DNA of 64,000 nucleotides from Desulfofundulus luciae (lineage in GTDB: Bacteria; Bacillota; Desulfotomaculia; Desulfotomaculales; Desulfovirgulaceae). Each line of letters begins with the position of its first letter. The stretch's first letter is position 1. Positions 18,276 to 27,129 of this stretch are shown here, piece after piece. The stretch is from contig NZ_JAUSUX010000010.1 in NCBI RefSeq assembly GCF_030813795.1, forward strand, positions 42,547 to 106,546, read 5' to 3'. The notes under the pieces are model-generated. The model had not been told where the DNA came from. It made no database searches and saw only the letters and a program-made list of their open reading frames with translations. The position numbers were made by a program, and so were the translations under genes.

Positions 18276-19609
18276 AACCAACCGTGGGGGTGAAAGACGT
18301 GCCCAGGACTGTAGCCGTGACCACCCTGGGATGCAAGGTTAATCAATATGAGTCGGCGGCCCTGGCCACCCTGTTCCGGGAGCGGGGCTATAAAGTGGTG
18401 GACTTCAGCGAACCGGCGGACATTTATGTCATCAACACCTGTACGGTTACCCACCTGGGGGACCGCAAGTCAAGGCAGCTTATCCGGCGGGCCACGCGAA
18501 ACAACCCCCATGCCCGTGTGGTGGTAACCGGCTGTTACGCCCAGACCTCGCCGGAAGAGGTGCTCTCCATCCCCGGCGTGGACCTGGTGGTGGGGACAAG
18601 GGACAAATCCCGCATTGTGGATCTGGTGGAGGAACTGGAAAGCCGTAAGGAAGGGCCGCTGGCCGTGGTACGGGATGTTTTTGCTGACCAGGATTACGAG
18701 GAACTGCCCGTACCGGCGCTACCCTCCCGCGTGCGGGCCTTTTTAAAAATCCAGGAAGGGTGCAATAATTATTGCGCCTACTGCATTATTCCCTATGCCC
18801 GGGGGCCGCTGCGCAGCCGGGATCCGGAAAATGTCCTGGCCGAAGCCAGGAGGCTGGTAGCCGGGGGCTTTAAGGAACTGGTGCTCACCGGCATTCATAC
18901 CGGGGCCTACGGCCAGGACCGGCCCGGCGGCCCGGACCTGGCCGGCCTGGTGGAATGCCTGGCTGAAATTCCGGGATTGGTGCGCCTGCGCCTCAGTTCG
19001 GTGGAACCGGTGGACATTACAGATAAACTGGTGGATATAATGGCTACCAGGCCCAATGTCTGCCGCCACCTGCATATCCCCCTGCAAAGCGGCGATGATA
19101 CGGTCCTGGCCCGTATGCGCCGTCACTATACCACGGCCTGGTTTCGTGAGCTGGTTCAAAAAGTGAGGGGGCGCGTGCCCGGCATAGCCATTACCACCGA
19201 CGTTATTGTTGGTTTCCCCGGGGAAAGCGATGGCCAGTTTGAAAATACGTTTAATTTTGTGCGCGAGATGGCTTTTGCCCGGCTGCATGTTTTCAAGTAT
19301 TCCCCCCGGCAGGGTACAGCCGCGGCCTCCTTTCCCGACCAGATCAGTGCCCCGGTGAAGGAGGCGCGAAGCCGCCGGATGATTGCGCTGGGAGATGAGC
19401 TGGCCCGTTCCTTTGCCGCCAAACATATTGGCCGGGAAGTCCAGGTGCTGGTGGAAGAAGAGTTGCCAGAAAAAGCAGGTTTCTTTGCCGGTCTTACCGA
19501 TAATTACCTGCGGGTAATTTTCCCGGCCCGGGAAAATTTTGTGGGCGAGCTGGTACCGGTGCGGGTGGAGGGGGTAGAGGGGACGGATTTAAAAGGGATC
19601 ATAATTTAA
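18272..19609 (+). CDS. mtaB: tRNA t6A37 methylthiotransferase MtaB
   Basis: 445 residues, radical SAM methylthiotransferase. The N-terminal UPF0004 domain supplies three Cys for one 4Fe-4S cluster (LGCKVNQYE, INTCTVT, TGCYAQ); the radical SAM motif is CNNYCAYC; a TRAM RNA-binding domain is at the C-terminus. MtaB converts t6A to ms2t6A at position 37 of ANN-decoding tRNAs. GTG 18272 overlaps the rsmE stop; GTG 18299, with GGGGGTGA upstream, is an equally good start and removes nine residues. Last gene of the heat-shock operon. Confidence 0.93.
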   Translation: MKPTVGVKDVPRTVAVTTLGCKVNQYESAALATLFRERGYKVVDFSEPADIYVINTCTVTHLGDRKSRQLIRRATRNNPHARVVVTGCYAQTSPEEVLSIPGVDLVVGTRDKSRIVDLVEELESRKEGPLAVVRDVFADQDYEELPVPALPSRVRAFLKIQEGCNNYCAYCIIPYARGPLRSRDPENVLAEARRLVAGGFKELVLTGIHTGAYGQDRPGGPDLAGLVECLAEIPGLVRLRLSSVEPVDITDKLVDIMATRPNVCRHLHIPLQSGDDTVLARMRRHYTTAWFRELVQKVRGRVPGIAITTDVIVGFPGESDGQFENTFNFVREMAFARLHVFKYSPRQGTAAASFPDQISAPVKEARSRRMIALGDELARSFAAKHIGREVQVLVEEELPEKAGFFAGLTDNYLRVIFPARENFVGELVPVRVEGVEGTDLKGIII

Positions 19610-19686
19610 GTTTACCGGCAGGATTTAATTCCTTCAATGTTGAATAAAAAACCGTTGTTACTATGTTACGGGAGGGAGGTGGCATG

Positions 19687-20031
19687 ATGCAGGATTGCAT
19701 TTTCTGCAAGATCGTGAAAAAGGAGATTCCCGCCGAGATCGTTTATGAGGATGAACATGTGATGGCCTTTAAGGACATCCACCCGGCGGCTCCCGTCCAC
19801 CTCTTGCTCATTCCGAAAAAACATATCCCCACCTTCTTCGACCTGGCGGATGAAGACGTTTCCATAATCGGACGCGTTCAGCTGGCGGCAGCCCGGGTTG
19901 CTCAGCAGTTGAACCTGGAAGAAAAGGGGTTTCGGTTGGTCAGCAATTGCAAGGAAGATGCCGGCCAGCTAATTTTCCATATTCATTATCATTTGCTGGG
20001 GGGTAGAGCGCTGCAGTGGCCACCGGGCTAG
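19687..20031 (+). CDS. HIT family purine nucleoside phosphoramidase
   Basis: 114 residues. CIFCKIVKKEIPAEIVYEDE (zinc-type Cys pair), HPAAPVHLLLIPKKHI, and the histidine triad FHIHYHLLGGR place it in the HINT branch, which hydrolyses AMP-N or AMP-lysine adducts. ATG 19687 is chosen from two tandem ATGs because GGGAGGGAGGT lies at proper distance. It stands alone between mtaB and rpsU, a common clostridial arrangement. Confidence 0.93.
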   Translation: MQDCIFCKIVKKEIPAEIVYEDEHVMAFKDIHPAAPVHLLLIPKKHIPTFFDLADEDVSIIGRVQLAAARVAQQLNLEEKGFRLVSNCKEDAGQLIFHIHYHLLGGRALQWPPG

Positions 20032-20061
20032 TTGACGCAACTGTAGAAAGCGAGCTATAAT
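20032..20061 (+). promoter_or_regulatory. promoter of rpsU
   Basis: TTGACG (20032-20037), 18 bases, TATAAT (20056-20061), one base after the HIT gene stop and about 85 bases before the rpsU start. Confidence 0.75.
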
Positions 20062-20146
20062 AACAGGGTATTTTGCAATTTTGGGTTGGGGGTCTTTGCA
20101 CTTATATGAACAGCCTTACAGCCTGGCGGAGGGAGGGAAAAGAGCA

Positions 20147-20323
20147 GTGCCAGAAGTACGTGTTGGCAAGAATGAAACCCTGGATAGCGCCCTCCGTCGC
20201 TTCAAGCGTTCCTGTCAGAAAGCTGGCGTCTTAGCCGAAGCAAGACGGCATGAACATTACGAAAAACCCAGTGTGCGGCGCAAGAAAAAATCCGAAGCGG
20301 CCAGAAGGCGTAAGTACCGTTAA
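20147..20323 (+). CDS. rpsU: 30S ribosomal protein S21
   Basis: 58 residues from GTG 20147, which has GGGAGGGAAAAG upstream: [22 protein letters not shown]...[22 protein letters not shown], the full S21 with its basic tail. S21 contacts the anti-Shine-Dalgarno region of 16S rRNA. The frame is open for 22 more codons upstream, but those are not S21-like. The yqeY (GatB/YqeY) gene that often follows in Firmicutes is absent here. Confidence 0.96.
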   Translation: MPEVRVGKNETLDSALRRFKRSCQKAGVLAEARRHEHYEKPSVRRKKKSEAARRRKYR

Positions 20324-20496
20324 TTGCCTGGCCGGGCCGGCGGAAACGAAAATTCACCGCGCACGTGTGGCGTCAGCAGGAGAAGCCCGGTGCTGGATTA
20401 AAGCGCGCCGGGCATTTTTACACCTTCTACGGCTGCCGTCCCGGCGTTGCGGATCTCCCCGGGGATTTTAACGGATGGGGGGGTGAACCAAAGATT

Positions 20497-20997
20497 ATGC
20501 CTGGTCAACTTTTAACCTGGCTCTCGGTACTGGCTTTTTTGCTGGGCTTTATTGCCCTGGTGCTGGAAATTTTCGTCGTTCCGGGCTTTGGCGTGGCGGG
20601 GATGACCGGGATCATTCTCCTGGCGTGGGGGGTATTGTTGCTGGCGGTGGATTTTACCCAGGCCACGGCTGCGCTGGTGGTGGCCCTGGCCCTCACGATA
20701 GTGGTATTTTCCCTGGGGCTTAAATTTATGTCCCGGCTGAACCTCTGGCAGCGTTTAACCCTGGGTACAAGGCTGGAGAAACATGAGGGCTATGTGGCCG
20801 GGCAGGTGGACCTGGGGCACCTGGTGGACCTTACGGGGGTGGCGTTAACCCCCCTGCGGCCCGCGGGGACGGCGGAAATTGCCGGCTTGCGGCTGGATGT
20901 GGTTACCGGCGGGGAATACATCCCAGCCGGGGCGAAGGTACAGGTGGTGCGGGTGGAAGGGAGCCGGGTGGTGGTACGCCGGGCAGACTACATTTAG
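20497..20997 (+). CDS. NfeD-like membrane protein
   Basis: About 166 residues from ATG 20497. Two or three membrane helices (LTWLSVLAFLLGFIALVLEIFVVPGFGVAGMTGIILLAWGVLLLAV and ALVVALALTIVVFSLGL) are followed by a C-terminal OB-fold of the NfeD type (GVALTPLRPAGTAEIAGLRLDVVTGGEYIPAGAKVQVVRVEG). NfeD partners flotillin-like SPFH proteins, and floA follows after 123 bases. GGGGGGTGA lies 11 bases before the start. The role is organising membrane microdomains together with FloA. Confidence 0.85.
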   Translation: MPGQLLTWLSVLAFLLGFIALVLEIFVVPGFGVAGMTGIILLAWGVLLLAVDFTQATAALVVALALTIVVFSLGLKFMSRLNLWQRLTLGTRLEKHEGYVAGQVDLGHLVDLTGVALTPLRPAGTAEIAGLRLDVVTGGEYIPAGAKVQVVRVEGSRVVVRRADYI

Positions 20998-21120
20998 CTG
21001 TATTGCACAAGCTAAATATAAGCCGGGATGGCAGGTAGTGTTTCTTCACTTCAAGGACAGAAGTGGCCGGAGCCGGTTACCATACTGCGCTTTTAATTAA
21101 TTCACTGCAGGAGGTGTCGG

Positions 21121-22137
21121 ATGTTTACTCTGCTTGGACTTTCCACAATCATTTTCTTCCTGCTCATTTTAATTGGCGTGGCTGTGATTTTCAGTTTTAT
21201 CCCCGTAGGCCTGTGGATTTCCGCCCTGGCCGCAGGAGTAAAAATCGGCATTTTCACCCTGGTGGGCATGCGCCTGCGGCGCGTCCCGCCGGCAAAAATT
21301 GTCGGCCCGTTGATTAAGGCCGATAAAGCCGGCCTCAATGTAACCGTAAACCAGCTGGAGGCCCATTACCTCGCCGGGGGTAATGTGGACCGGGTGGTGG
21401 ATGCCCTCATTGCCGCCGAGCGGGCCGACATTCCCCTCACCTTTGAGCGGGCCGCGGCCATCGATCTGGCCGGGCGCAATGTCCTGGAAGCGGTGCAGAT
21501 GAGCGTCAACCCCAAGGTGATTCAAACCCCCGTGGTGTCTGCCGTGGCCAAGGACGGCATTGAGGTCAAGGTCATCGCCCGGGTCACGGTGCGGGCCAAT
21601 ATCGACCGCCTGGTGGGTGGTGCCGGCGAGGAAACCATCCTGGCCCGGGTTGGCGAGGGGGTGGTGACTACAGTGGGCAGCGCCGAAAGCCACAAGCACG
21701 TGCTGGAAAACCCGGACTCCATTTCCCGGACCGTGCTGGAGAAGGGCCTGGATGCCGGTACGGCTTTCGAAATCCTTTCCATTGATATTGCCGACGTGGA
21801 TGTGGGGCGGAACATCGGCGCCCAGTTGCAAATCGACCAGGCGGAAGCCGACAAGCGCATTGCCCAGGCCAAGGCAGAGGAGCGGCGGGCCATGGCCGTG
21901 GCCAAAGAGCAGGAGATGCGGGCCATGGTGGAGGAAATGCGCGCCCGGGTGGTGGAAGCGGAAGCGGAAGTGCCCCGGGCCATGGCCGAGGCTTTGCGCC
22001 AGGGCAAACTGGGTGTCATGGATTACTACAACATGCAAAACCTGCTGGCCGATACCCGTATGCGCGAGGGTCTGGCCAGGATGGGCGGCGAGCCGGGTGA
22101 GCCCGGCGAGTCCTCCATGAGGGGAAAGGAACGCTAA
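21121..22137 (+). CDS. floA: flotillin-like protein FloA
   Basis: 338 residues. An N-terminal hydrophobic hairpin (about 5-45) anchors the protein. The SPFH domain contains [48 protein letters not shown] and [41 protein letters not shown] Glu/Ala-rich coiled coil (about 235-295) drives oligomers. FloA scaffolds fluid-regulating membrane domains and affects protease and signalling complexes. RBS AGGAGGTG, ATG 21121. It is tightly linked to the repeat protein that follows (3 bases apart). Confidence 0.95.
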   Translation: MFTLLGLSTIIFFLLILIGVAVIFSFIPVGLWISALAAGVKIGIFTLVGMRLRRVPPAKIVGPLIKADKAGLNVTVNQLEAHYLAGGNVDRVVDALIAAERADIPLTFERAAAIDLAGRNVLEAVQMSVNPKVIQTPVVSAVAKDGIEVKVIARVTVRANIDRLVGGAGEETILARVGEGVVTTVGSAESHKHVLENPDSISRTVLEKGLDAGTAFEILSIDIADVDVGRNIGAQLQIDQAEADKRIAQAKAEERRAMAVAKEQEMRAMVEEMRARVVEAEAEVPRAMAEALRQGKLGVMDYYNMQNLLADTRMREGLARMGGEPGEPGESSMRGKER

Positions 22138-22140
22138 CCC

Positions 22141-22872
22141 ATGGAAGCGCTCATTTTCTGGGCTTTTCTCCTGTTCATTTTCTGGACACTCTTTGCCAGG
22201 GAGCGCGCTAGGTCCGGCCGGCGTTATCCCGGGGGCCCCATTCCTCCCTTTCCGCAGCCGGATGCGCGGGAAAAACCGCAGGATGGTTCCTTAAGGGAAC
22301 CAGGGAATTACGGGGAGGAGGAAGATTTGCCTTTACCGGGACCCTGGAGCCGTCGACAGGAAGAAGCGGATCTACCCCTGCCCGGTCCGTGGAGCCGCAG
22401 GCCGGAAGAGACTGACTTGCCCCTGCCAGGTCCATGGGACCGCCGGGAAACTGACCCGGAGGATGTTCCCCTTCCCGGCCCGTGGAACCGGCAGGAGGAA
22501 GGACCGCTTCCCGGCCCCTGGAGCAGGCGGGAAGGGGATCCGCCCGGCCAGGTGAACGGGGAAAAGGTTCGCAAAGCACCTGCTGGTGTGTTCCGGCGGG
22601 AGCAACAGGAGTGCTGCCCCGGCCCCGCTTTAGAACATAAACCGGAACGGATGGCTGAAACGAAGCGTGAAGCTTACCGGGAACGTTCCGTACAAAACGT
22701 GCCTGGAGTTGAAGGTGCGGACCAGGTTTTTCCGGAAACCCGGGGATTCTGCCCCCGGCCGGTGCAATGTCCCCTGCTTTCGAGACGCAACCTGGCTGCG
22801 GCGGTAATCCTGTCTGAAGTGCTGAATTCCCGCGGTGGCCGGCAGGTCCGGAGAAGGAGAGGGACGCGGTAG
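22141..22872 (+). CDS. membrane-anchored proline/tryptophan repeat protein, function unknown
   Basis: 243 residues, not recognised. One N-terminal transmembrane helix (about 3-20) is followed by a very polar Pro/Arg/Glu-rich chain. Five copies of (L/V)PLPGPW(S/D/N)R occur at DNA 22327, 22372, 22417, 22465 and 22504; the first three repeat every 15 residues. The codons differ between copies (for example CCG/CCC/CCA for Pro), so the motif is kept at protein level. The C-terminal part has Cys-Pro pairs (ECCPGP, FCPRP, QCPLL) and a final helix with a basic tail. It is 3 bases after floA and so is probably cotranscribed and possibly a FloA-associated protein-binding scaffold (inference). Confidence 0.7.
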   Translation: MEALIFWAFLLFIFWTLFARERARSGRRYPGGPIPPFPQPDAREKPQDGSLREPGNYGEEEDLPLPGPWSRRQEEADLPLPGPWSRRPEETDLPLPGPWDRRETDPEDVPLPGPWNRQEEGPLPGPWSRREGDPPGQVNGEKVRKAPAGVFRREQQECCPGPALEHKPERMAETKREAYRERSVQNVPGVEGADQVFPETRGFCPRPVQCPLLSRRNLAAAVILSEVLNSRGGRQVRRRRGTR

Positions 22873-22917
22873 GAACATCATGGCAAAATCAAGCTGCAAT
22901 TGAGGAGGTACTATGAC

Positions 22918-23472
22918 GTGCAGGAGTGGCTTGTACTTGTTTATAAGTTGCCGCCAGAACCGTCCCGTTACAGGGCGGCAGTCTGGCGGCGGATCAAGTC
23001 CCTGGGAGCAATATACCTGCAGAACGGGGTCTGTGTTTTGCCTTACGGACGTGACACCGAAAGGCAGTTCAGACAATTGCGCAAAGAGATTGAGGATTGC
23101 GGAGGGGAATCCTTTTTAATCAAAGGTACGCTGCTCGTTGGCGAACAGAACCTGATAGAACTCTTCAATGCGGCCAGGGACGAGGAATATGCGGAAATCA
23201 TCGACCGTTGCGAAGATTTTTTCAAGGAAATAGAGATGGAAACTGAAAGCCGGCACTTTACTTACGCCGAACTGGAAGAAAACGAAGAAGATCTGGCCAA
23301 GCTGGAAAAATGGATGAAAAAGGTTATGGAAAGGGACTTCTTCCAGGCCAGCCTGGCAGAAAAGACAAAGGAACTATTACAGGAGTGCCGTACGCGTCTG
23401 GATGAATTTGCCGATCGGGTTTTTGTATGCGAAGATTCCATGCATAAAAAACCTGAGTGTATGGAATCCTGA
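22918..23472 (+). CDS. ChrB N-terminal domain-like protein
   Basis: 184 residues. WLVLVYKLPPEPSRYRAAVWRRIKSLGAIYLQNGVCVLPYG near the start is the signature of the ChrB N-terminal domain, a winged-helix-like region found in chromate-resistance ChrB and in free-standing bacterial proteins. The remainder is helical and charged and has no ChrB C-terminal domain. GTG 22918 is used, with AGGAGG 9 bases upstream. It converges with an MFS gene; no chrA is present, so a chromate role is not supported. A regulatory role is a guess. Confidence 0.7.
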   Translation: MQEWLVLVYKLPPEPSRYRAAVWRRIKSLGAIYLQNGVCVLPYGRDTERQFRQLRKEIEDCGGESFLIKGTLLVGEQNLIELFNAARDEEYAEIIDRCEDFFKEIEMETESRHFTYAELEENEEDLAKLEKWMKKVMERDFFQASLAEKTKELLQECRTRLDEFADRVFVCEDSMHKKPECMES

Positions 23473-23509
23473 TAAATTTGAGAAAAATTTTTGGGATTTT
23501 ACTGGAATT

Positions 23510-24709
23510 TCATATTGCTTTTAAATTGTTGCGTTTTCCCAGATAAAGCATAATTGGTACTGCCAGTAACTGAACTATCACCGAAAATGCCACCACATAC
23601 CCTACCGACAGGTCATACAAAATCCCCATCAGGGCGCTGCCCAGGAACCAGAACAGGCCGTACCCGGTGTTGAACACCCCGTAGGCAGTACCGCGCCTAT
23701 CAGGAGGGATCATACCGGCAATGGCTGCCCTTAAAACCGATTCCTGTGCCCCCATACCAATACCCCAGATTACCATCCCTGTTACAACTGTTATAAAGTC
23801 CCCCAAAAACACTAAGGGTGCAAATGAGGATGAAACCAGTACAGCTATGACCAGAATATTGATTCCGGTACGGTCAAACAAGTATCCAAAAATTAAAGCC
23901 GCCAGGGCATCGGCTGCCATTGCTATGGCATAAAGTATTGGAAGCCATTCGGGCGAAATCAGAGAAGTCTTACCCAGGTGGAAGGCAATTAAAGGATAAT
24001 CAACATAGCCGGCCGCTATGAGGGCGACGGCAGCCAGGTAAAGCCAGAATTTTGACGGTAAACCTTTGTCTACCGCCATGATTGGCGTTGCTTCCAGCTC
24101 TCGCGGGACCGGATATAAAATCCTGGCAGCGATGAGGATTATTAGCGCAACGGAAGCCGGCACCAGTAAAACGGCAAATCCTGCTTTATAATTGCCTTTT
24201 AAAAAGTATAACACCAGGGCCACAATTAAAGGACCGGTAATGGCGCCAATTTGATCCAGAGCTTCGTGAAGGCCAAATCCCCGTCCTCTCCCAACTTCCG
24301 AAGTGGCGTAAGAAAGCATGGCATCACGGGCGGGAGTACGGATGGCCTTCCCCACTCTTTCCGTAATCATTAAACCTGCTGCCACCGGCCAGTTACCTGC
24401 CAGGGCCAGAAAAGGAACCGCCAGGAGGTTGAGAAAATACCCCAGTATTGTAATCGGCCAGTATCTCCCCGTACGATCGCTTATATAACCGGAAAACAGC
24501 CGCACACCGTAACCCAGCAGTTCTCCCAGTCCGGCAACGAAACCAACGATTGTTCCGGTGGCCCCCAGCACTGCCAGGAAAGGACCGGTAATGCTGCGGG
24601 CACCTTCATAGGTCATGTCTGAAAAGAGGCTAACGATTCCTAGCAGGATGATAAATTTGAATGCTCTCCGAGTGGTGTGATTCATTTTCTTTTCTCCATG
24701 AGATTCCAT
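23510..24709 (-). CDS. MFS transporter
   Basis: About 399 residues with twelve predicted membrane helices. The loop motif GYISDRTGRYWPI between helices 2 and 3 is the major facilitator signature (G-x3-D-R-x-G-R); VGKAIRTPARDAMLS and DRRGTAYGVFNTGYGLFWFLGS are typical of bacterial MFS proteins of the drug/metabolite exporter type. Substrate unknown. The ATG at 24709 is chosen because AAAGGAGG lies 8 bases upstream; the open frame continues to 24754. It is transcribed away from an AT-rich leader carrying an 11-bp direct repeat. Confidence 0.88.
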   Translation of the reverse strand: MESHGEKKMNHTTRRAFKFIILLGIVSLFSDMTYEGARSITGPFLAVLGATGTIVGFVAGLGELLGYGVRLFSGYISDRTGRYWPITILGYFLNLLAVPFLALAGNWPVAAGLMITERVGKAIRTPARDAMLSYATSEVGRGRGFGLHEALDQIGAITGPLIVALVLYFLKGNYKAGFAVLLVPASVALIILIAARILYPVPRELEATPIMAVDKGLPSKFWLYLAAVALIAAGYVDYPLIAFHLGKTSLISPEWLPILYAIAMAADALAALIFGYLFDRTGINILVIAVLVSSSFAPLVFLGDFITVVTGMVIWGIGMGAQESVLRAAIAGMIPPDRRGTAYGVFNTGYGLFWFLGSALMGILYDLSVGYVVAFSVIVQLLAVPIMLYLGKRNNLKAI

Positions 24710-24876
24710 CAGGAGTCCTCCTTTCCTGTTTGCTCCTCCAGTAGATACAACCATCTGTAACTTGAATGGTATCCAGGCGGGGAAAAATTAAATCAACCAC
24801 TTTACACCATATAACACTCCCTTCTTTTAACAGAGCAGAGAGATAAAATGACCAAAAATATAACTGCTGTTACATT

Positions 24877-24910
24877 TAGATTATAACTATATTTATATCT
24901 AGATTATAAC
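24877..24910. repeat. 11-bp direct repeat, 23-bp spacing
   Basis: TAGATTATAAC occurs at 24877-24887 and again at 24900-24910. Each contains TTATAA, so on the reverse strand they could be tandem -10 elements or an operator pair for the MFS gene about 170-200 bases downstream. Confidence 0.5.
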
Positions 24911-25051
24911 CATGGTGGTTTAATAGATCAATACTTTTTTATATTCAAACCTCTGAAAACCGGGGACAGATACGAGGTTGCCGTACCGTGCCTTTATGAA
25001 ATTGTCGATGGGGTGTCTTTTGGAAAAGATCCGCTTGCTTTGGGCAAATAA

Positions 25052-25078
25052 AATCCCCCGGAGCTTCGGCGGGGGATT
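25052..25078 (-). terminator. intrinsic terminator after the lipid-gene remnants
   Basis: AATCCCCC and GGGGGATT flank an 11-base loop; reading the reverse strand, the stem is followed by TTTATTT. It lies about 150 bases beyond the end of the ketoacyl synthase remnant and probably closes the dynamin-led transcript. Confidence 0.7.
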
Positions 25079-25231
25079 TGGGATAAATTTACCTCGCTTC
25101 ACCAAAAGTACCTTAAATAATGTTGCACTCACAATCCTGGTTTTTCAGTGCACCCAATTCAGCTTTCGGAAGAATGCCTTCCGGTGGAAAAAGTGAACTC
25201 ACAAATACCAGGTTGCCGGCAGATACCCGGC

Positions 25232-25993
25232 TCATCTAAATTCCCGCACCACCAGGCAGGCATTCTGCCCTCCAAATCCGAAGGAATTGGACATGGCCAC
25301 CCTCACTCTTGTCCGGCGAGGTATATTAGGCACATAATCCAGGTCACAATCCGGATCCGGCTCTTCGTAATTGATGGTAGGCGGTACGATTCCTTCTTCG
25401 ATGGCTTTGATACAGGCTATTAACCCGGTTATGCCACCGGCTCCCATCAGGTGCCCCGTGGCTCCCTTCGTGGAGCTAATGGGAATCTGAGAAGCACGGG
25501 AACCAAAGACAGCCTTAATGGCCAGAGTTTCCACCCGGTCGCCCAGGGGCGTGGAGGTTCCGTGAGCGTTAATATAGTCGATGTCTCCGGGTGTCAAGCC
25601 CGCCCTTTCCAGGGCCTTACGCATGCACAGGATTTCTCCCCGCCCGCCGGGTTCGGGCGCCGTGGTATGGTAACCGTCGCCAGAGTTGGCGTAACCGATT
25701 AATTCCGCCCTGATCCGTGCGCCCCGGCGCTCAGCGTGAGAAAGGGTTTCCAGAATCAATGCGCCAGCTCCTTCTCCCATCACCAATCCGTCCCGACGGC
25801 GGTCAAAAGGACGGCTGGCCTTCTCCGGAACGTCGTTGCGGGTGGAGATGGCTCTGGCGGCATGAAGGCCGGCTATGACCAGGGGACAGATGATGGACTC
25901 CGCCCCTACGGCGACCATAACGTCGGCTTCTCCGCGTTGCAAAAGCATGAGTGCGGTACCCACAGCATCCGCCAAAAGGCTTTCCCCGCTCAT
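25232..25993 (-). pseudogene. beta-ketoacyl-ACP synthase II (FabF-like), N-terminally deleted
   Basis: The C-terminal ~250 residues of a FabF/KAS-II condensing enzyme. Homology begins just after where the active-site Cys should be ([29 protein letters not shown]) and continues through [22 protein letters not shown], the two catalytic His motifs [11 protein letters not shown] and [12 protein letters not shown], and the end [18 protein letters not shown]. About 165 residues including the nucleophilic Cys are gone; upstream sequence belongs to a thioesterase in another frame. It therefore cannot condense acyl chains. A short ORF could still be translated from an ATG around 25999, without meaning. 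I read it as a deletion remnant; an assembly error is the alternative. Confidence 0.85.
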
Positions 25994-26345
25994 CCACATA
26001 AGCGTGGGTGGTAAAACCCTCGGCGGCCAGCACCCCGTCTTTTTTGAGTATTTTATATTTAAATCCGATTCTCGTCCGGGTTAAAGTGACCAGGACGGTT
26101 TCCAGAATGATTATCTCCTCCGGCCGTAGCGACTTTTTATACCGGCAACCGGCCTCAAGAGCCACCATATTGATGTTTTGCCGATGAAAAAGGGTCATAT
26201 AGGGCAAGCCGTATTTTTTGAAAAGCTGAATGCGACCGTTGGAAAACCAGTCAAAGTATTGGGCGTAGTAAGCAATGCCGGCGGCGTCGCAGTCACCCCA
26301 GCCAACCTCCATTTCAAGGCGGCAAAAGGGATACCGGTTGCTCAT
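25988..26345 (-). pseudogene. acyl-CoA thioesterase (4HBT family), C-terminus lost
   Basis: About 118 residues of a hot-dog thioesterase: VGWGDCDAAGIAYYAQYFDWFSNGRIQLFKKYG contains the catalytic Asp of the 4-hydroxybenzoyl-CoA thioesterase group, and [28 protein letters not shown] is the late core strand. After that the frame runs into ketoacyl synthase DNA read out of frame and carries on as non-homologous residues. Only the last 15-20 residues of a normal ~140-residue enzyme are missing, so some activity cannot be excluded. Start ATG 26345 has GAGGGGGG upstream. Joined by the same deletion as the ketoacyl synthase. Confidence 0.8.
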
Positions 26346-26477
26346 TAGAACCCCCCTCACTAAATTAAACCGTTATAATTTTCTTGCGTTTTCACTGGCA
26401 CTGGTTTTATGCGGAATCGTACCAGCGAAAAGCGAGGTGTTAAAACAAGTTGAGTTCTACCCCCCATCCGCCGCCGG

Positions 26478-27129
26478 TCAGGCCCGTTCCAGCAGACCCG
26501 CCTGTTGATCCCTGATCGCCTGCTCTTTTACTTTGTAACGTATCTTTTTCCCCGTGGCTGTGTAGGGTATCTCCTCCACAAATCTGTAATAACGAGGTTT
26601 TTTGTACATGGCCAGCATGGGATGATTACGGCAGTGCTCGTCCAGTTCTCTGGCAGTGAGGGAGGGGTCCGCTTTGATGACATAGGCTACGACGGCTTCC
26701 CCGCGGATTTCATCGGGAACTCCGATCACCACCGATTCCTTTACTTTGGGATGTTCGTTAATCACTTCCTCTACCTGATCCGGGTAAATGTTCTCACCCG
26801 CCGAGATGATCATATCGTCTTTTCTTCCCACCACGGTGATGTATTCATTTTCATCCCAGGTGCCTGGATCACCGATGTAAATCCAGCCCTTGTAAAAAAC
26901 CCGTTCGCTTTCCGCCGGGTTATTCACATAACTATATGTGGTTTTGGCCGGCGCCTTTACTATGATTTCACCGATCTCCCTGTTGTCCTTGGCAACGTAG
27001 TCATCCGATTCGGCCCGGCGGTCAGGGTAGATTTTTACCACCGCGAAAGCCGTTCAGGTAGGTAAATTCATATTCAAAGATATCTTTGAACATACGTATG
27101 TCGTAAGTGTAGTCTCCCCGGTTCATCAT
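26478..27129 (-). pseudogene. acyl-CoA synthetase (AMP-forming) with internal deletion
   Basis: Both ends of an adenylate-forming enzyme survive and the middle is missing. The 5' fragment (27129 to about 27046) encodes NRGDYTYDIRMFKDIFEYE and stops at a TGA (27024-27022). The 3' fragment, in another frame, encodes about 185 residues with GEIIV, the hinge and A8 region VGRKDDMIISAGENIYPDQVEEVI, and the catalytic-Lys end PYTATGKKIRYKV. About 300 codons carrying the ATP-binding TSGTTG and Y-G-x-T motifs are absent, so the product cannot be an active ligase. The 5' end overlaps the HEAT-repeat gene stop by four bases (ATGA), showing it was once coupled to that operon. Confidence 0.85.

Larger units (their letters stand above)
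24710..25231. other. gene-free stretch upstream of the MFS gene
   Basis: No supported gene. It holds the AT-rich MFS leader with two 11-bp direct repeats (24877-24910) and the terminator of the opposite operon (25052-25078). A 70-codon reverse frame at 24920-25132 runs through the terminator and is probably chance. Confidence 0.5.

Noticed and set aside
20365..20496. N-terminal extension of NfeD including DFNGWGG, resembling a glycogen-binding motif
   Set aside because: No ribosome site before it, the extension is not NfeD-like, and ATG 20497 gives a normal membrane N-terminus.
22918..24709. chromate resistance operon
   Set aside because: Only the ChrB N-terminal domain is present, there is no ChrA, and the MFS gene is convergent, not cotranscribed.
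24920..25132. 70-codon reverse frame in the MFS upstream gap
   Set aside because: Runs through a terminator hairpin, lacks a ribosome site and shows no family motif.
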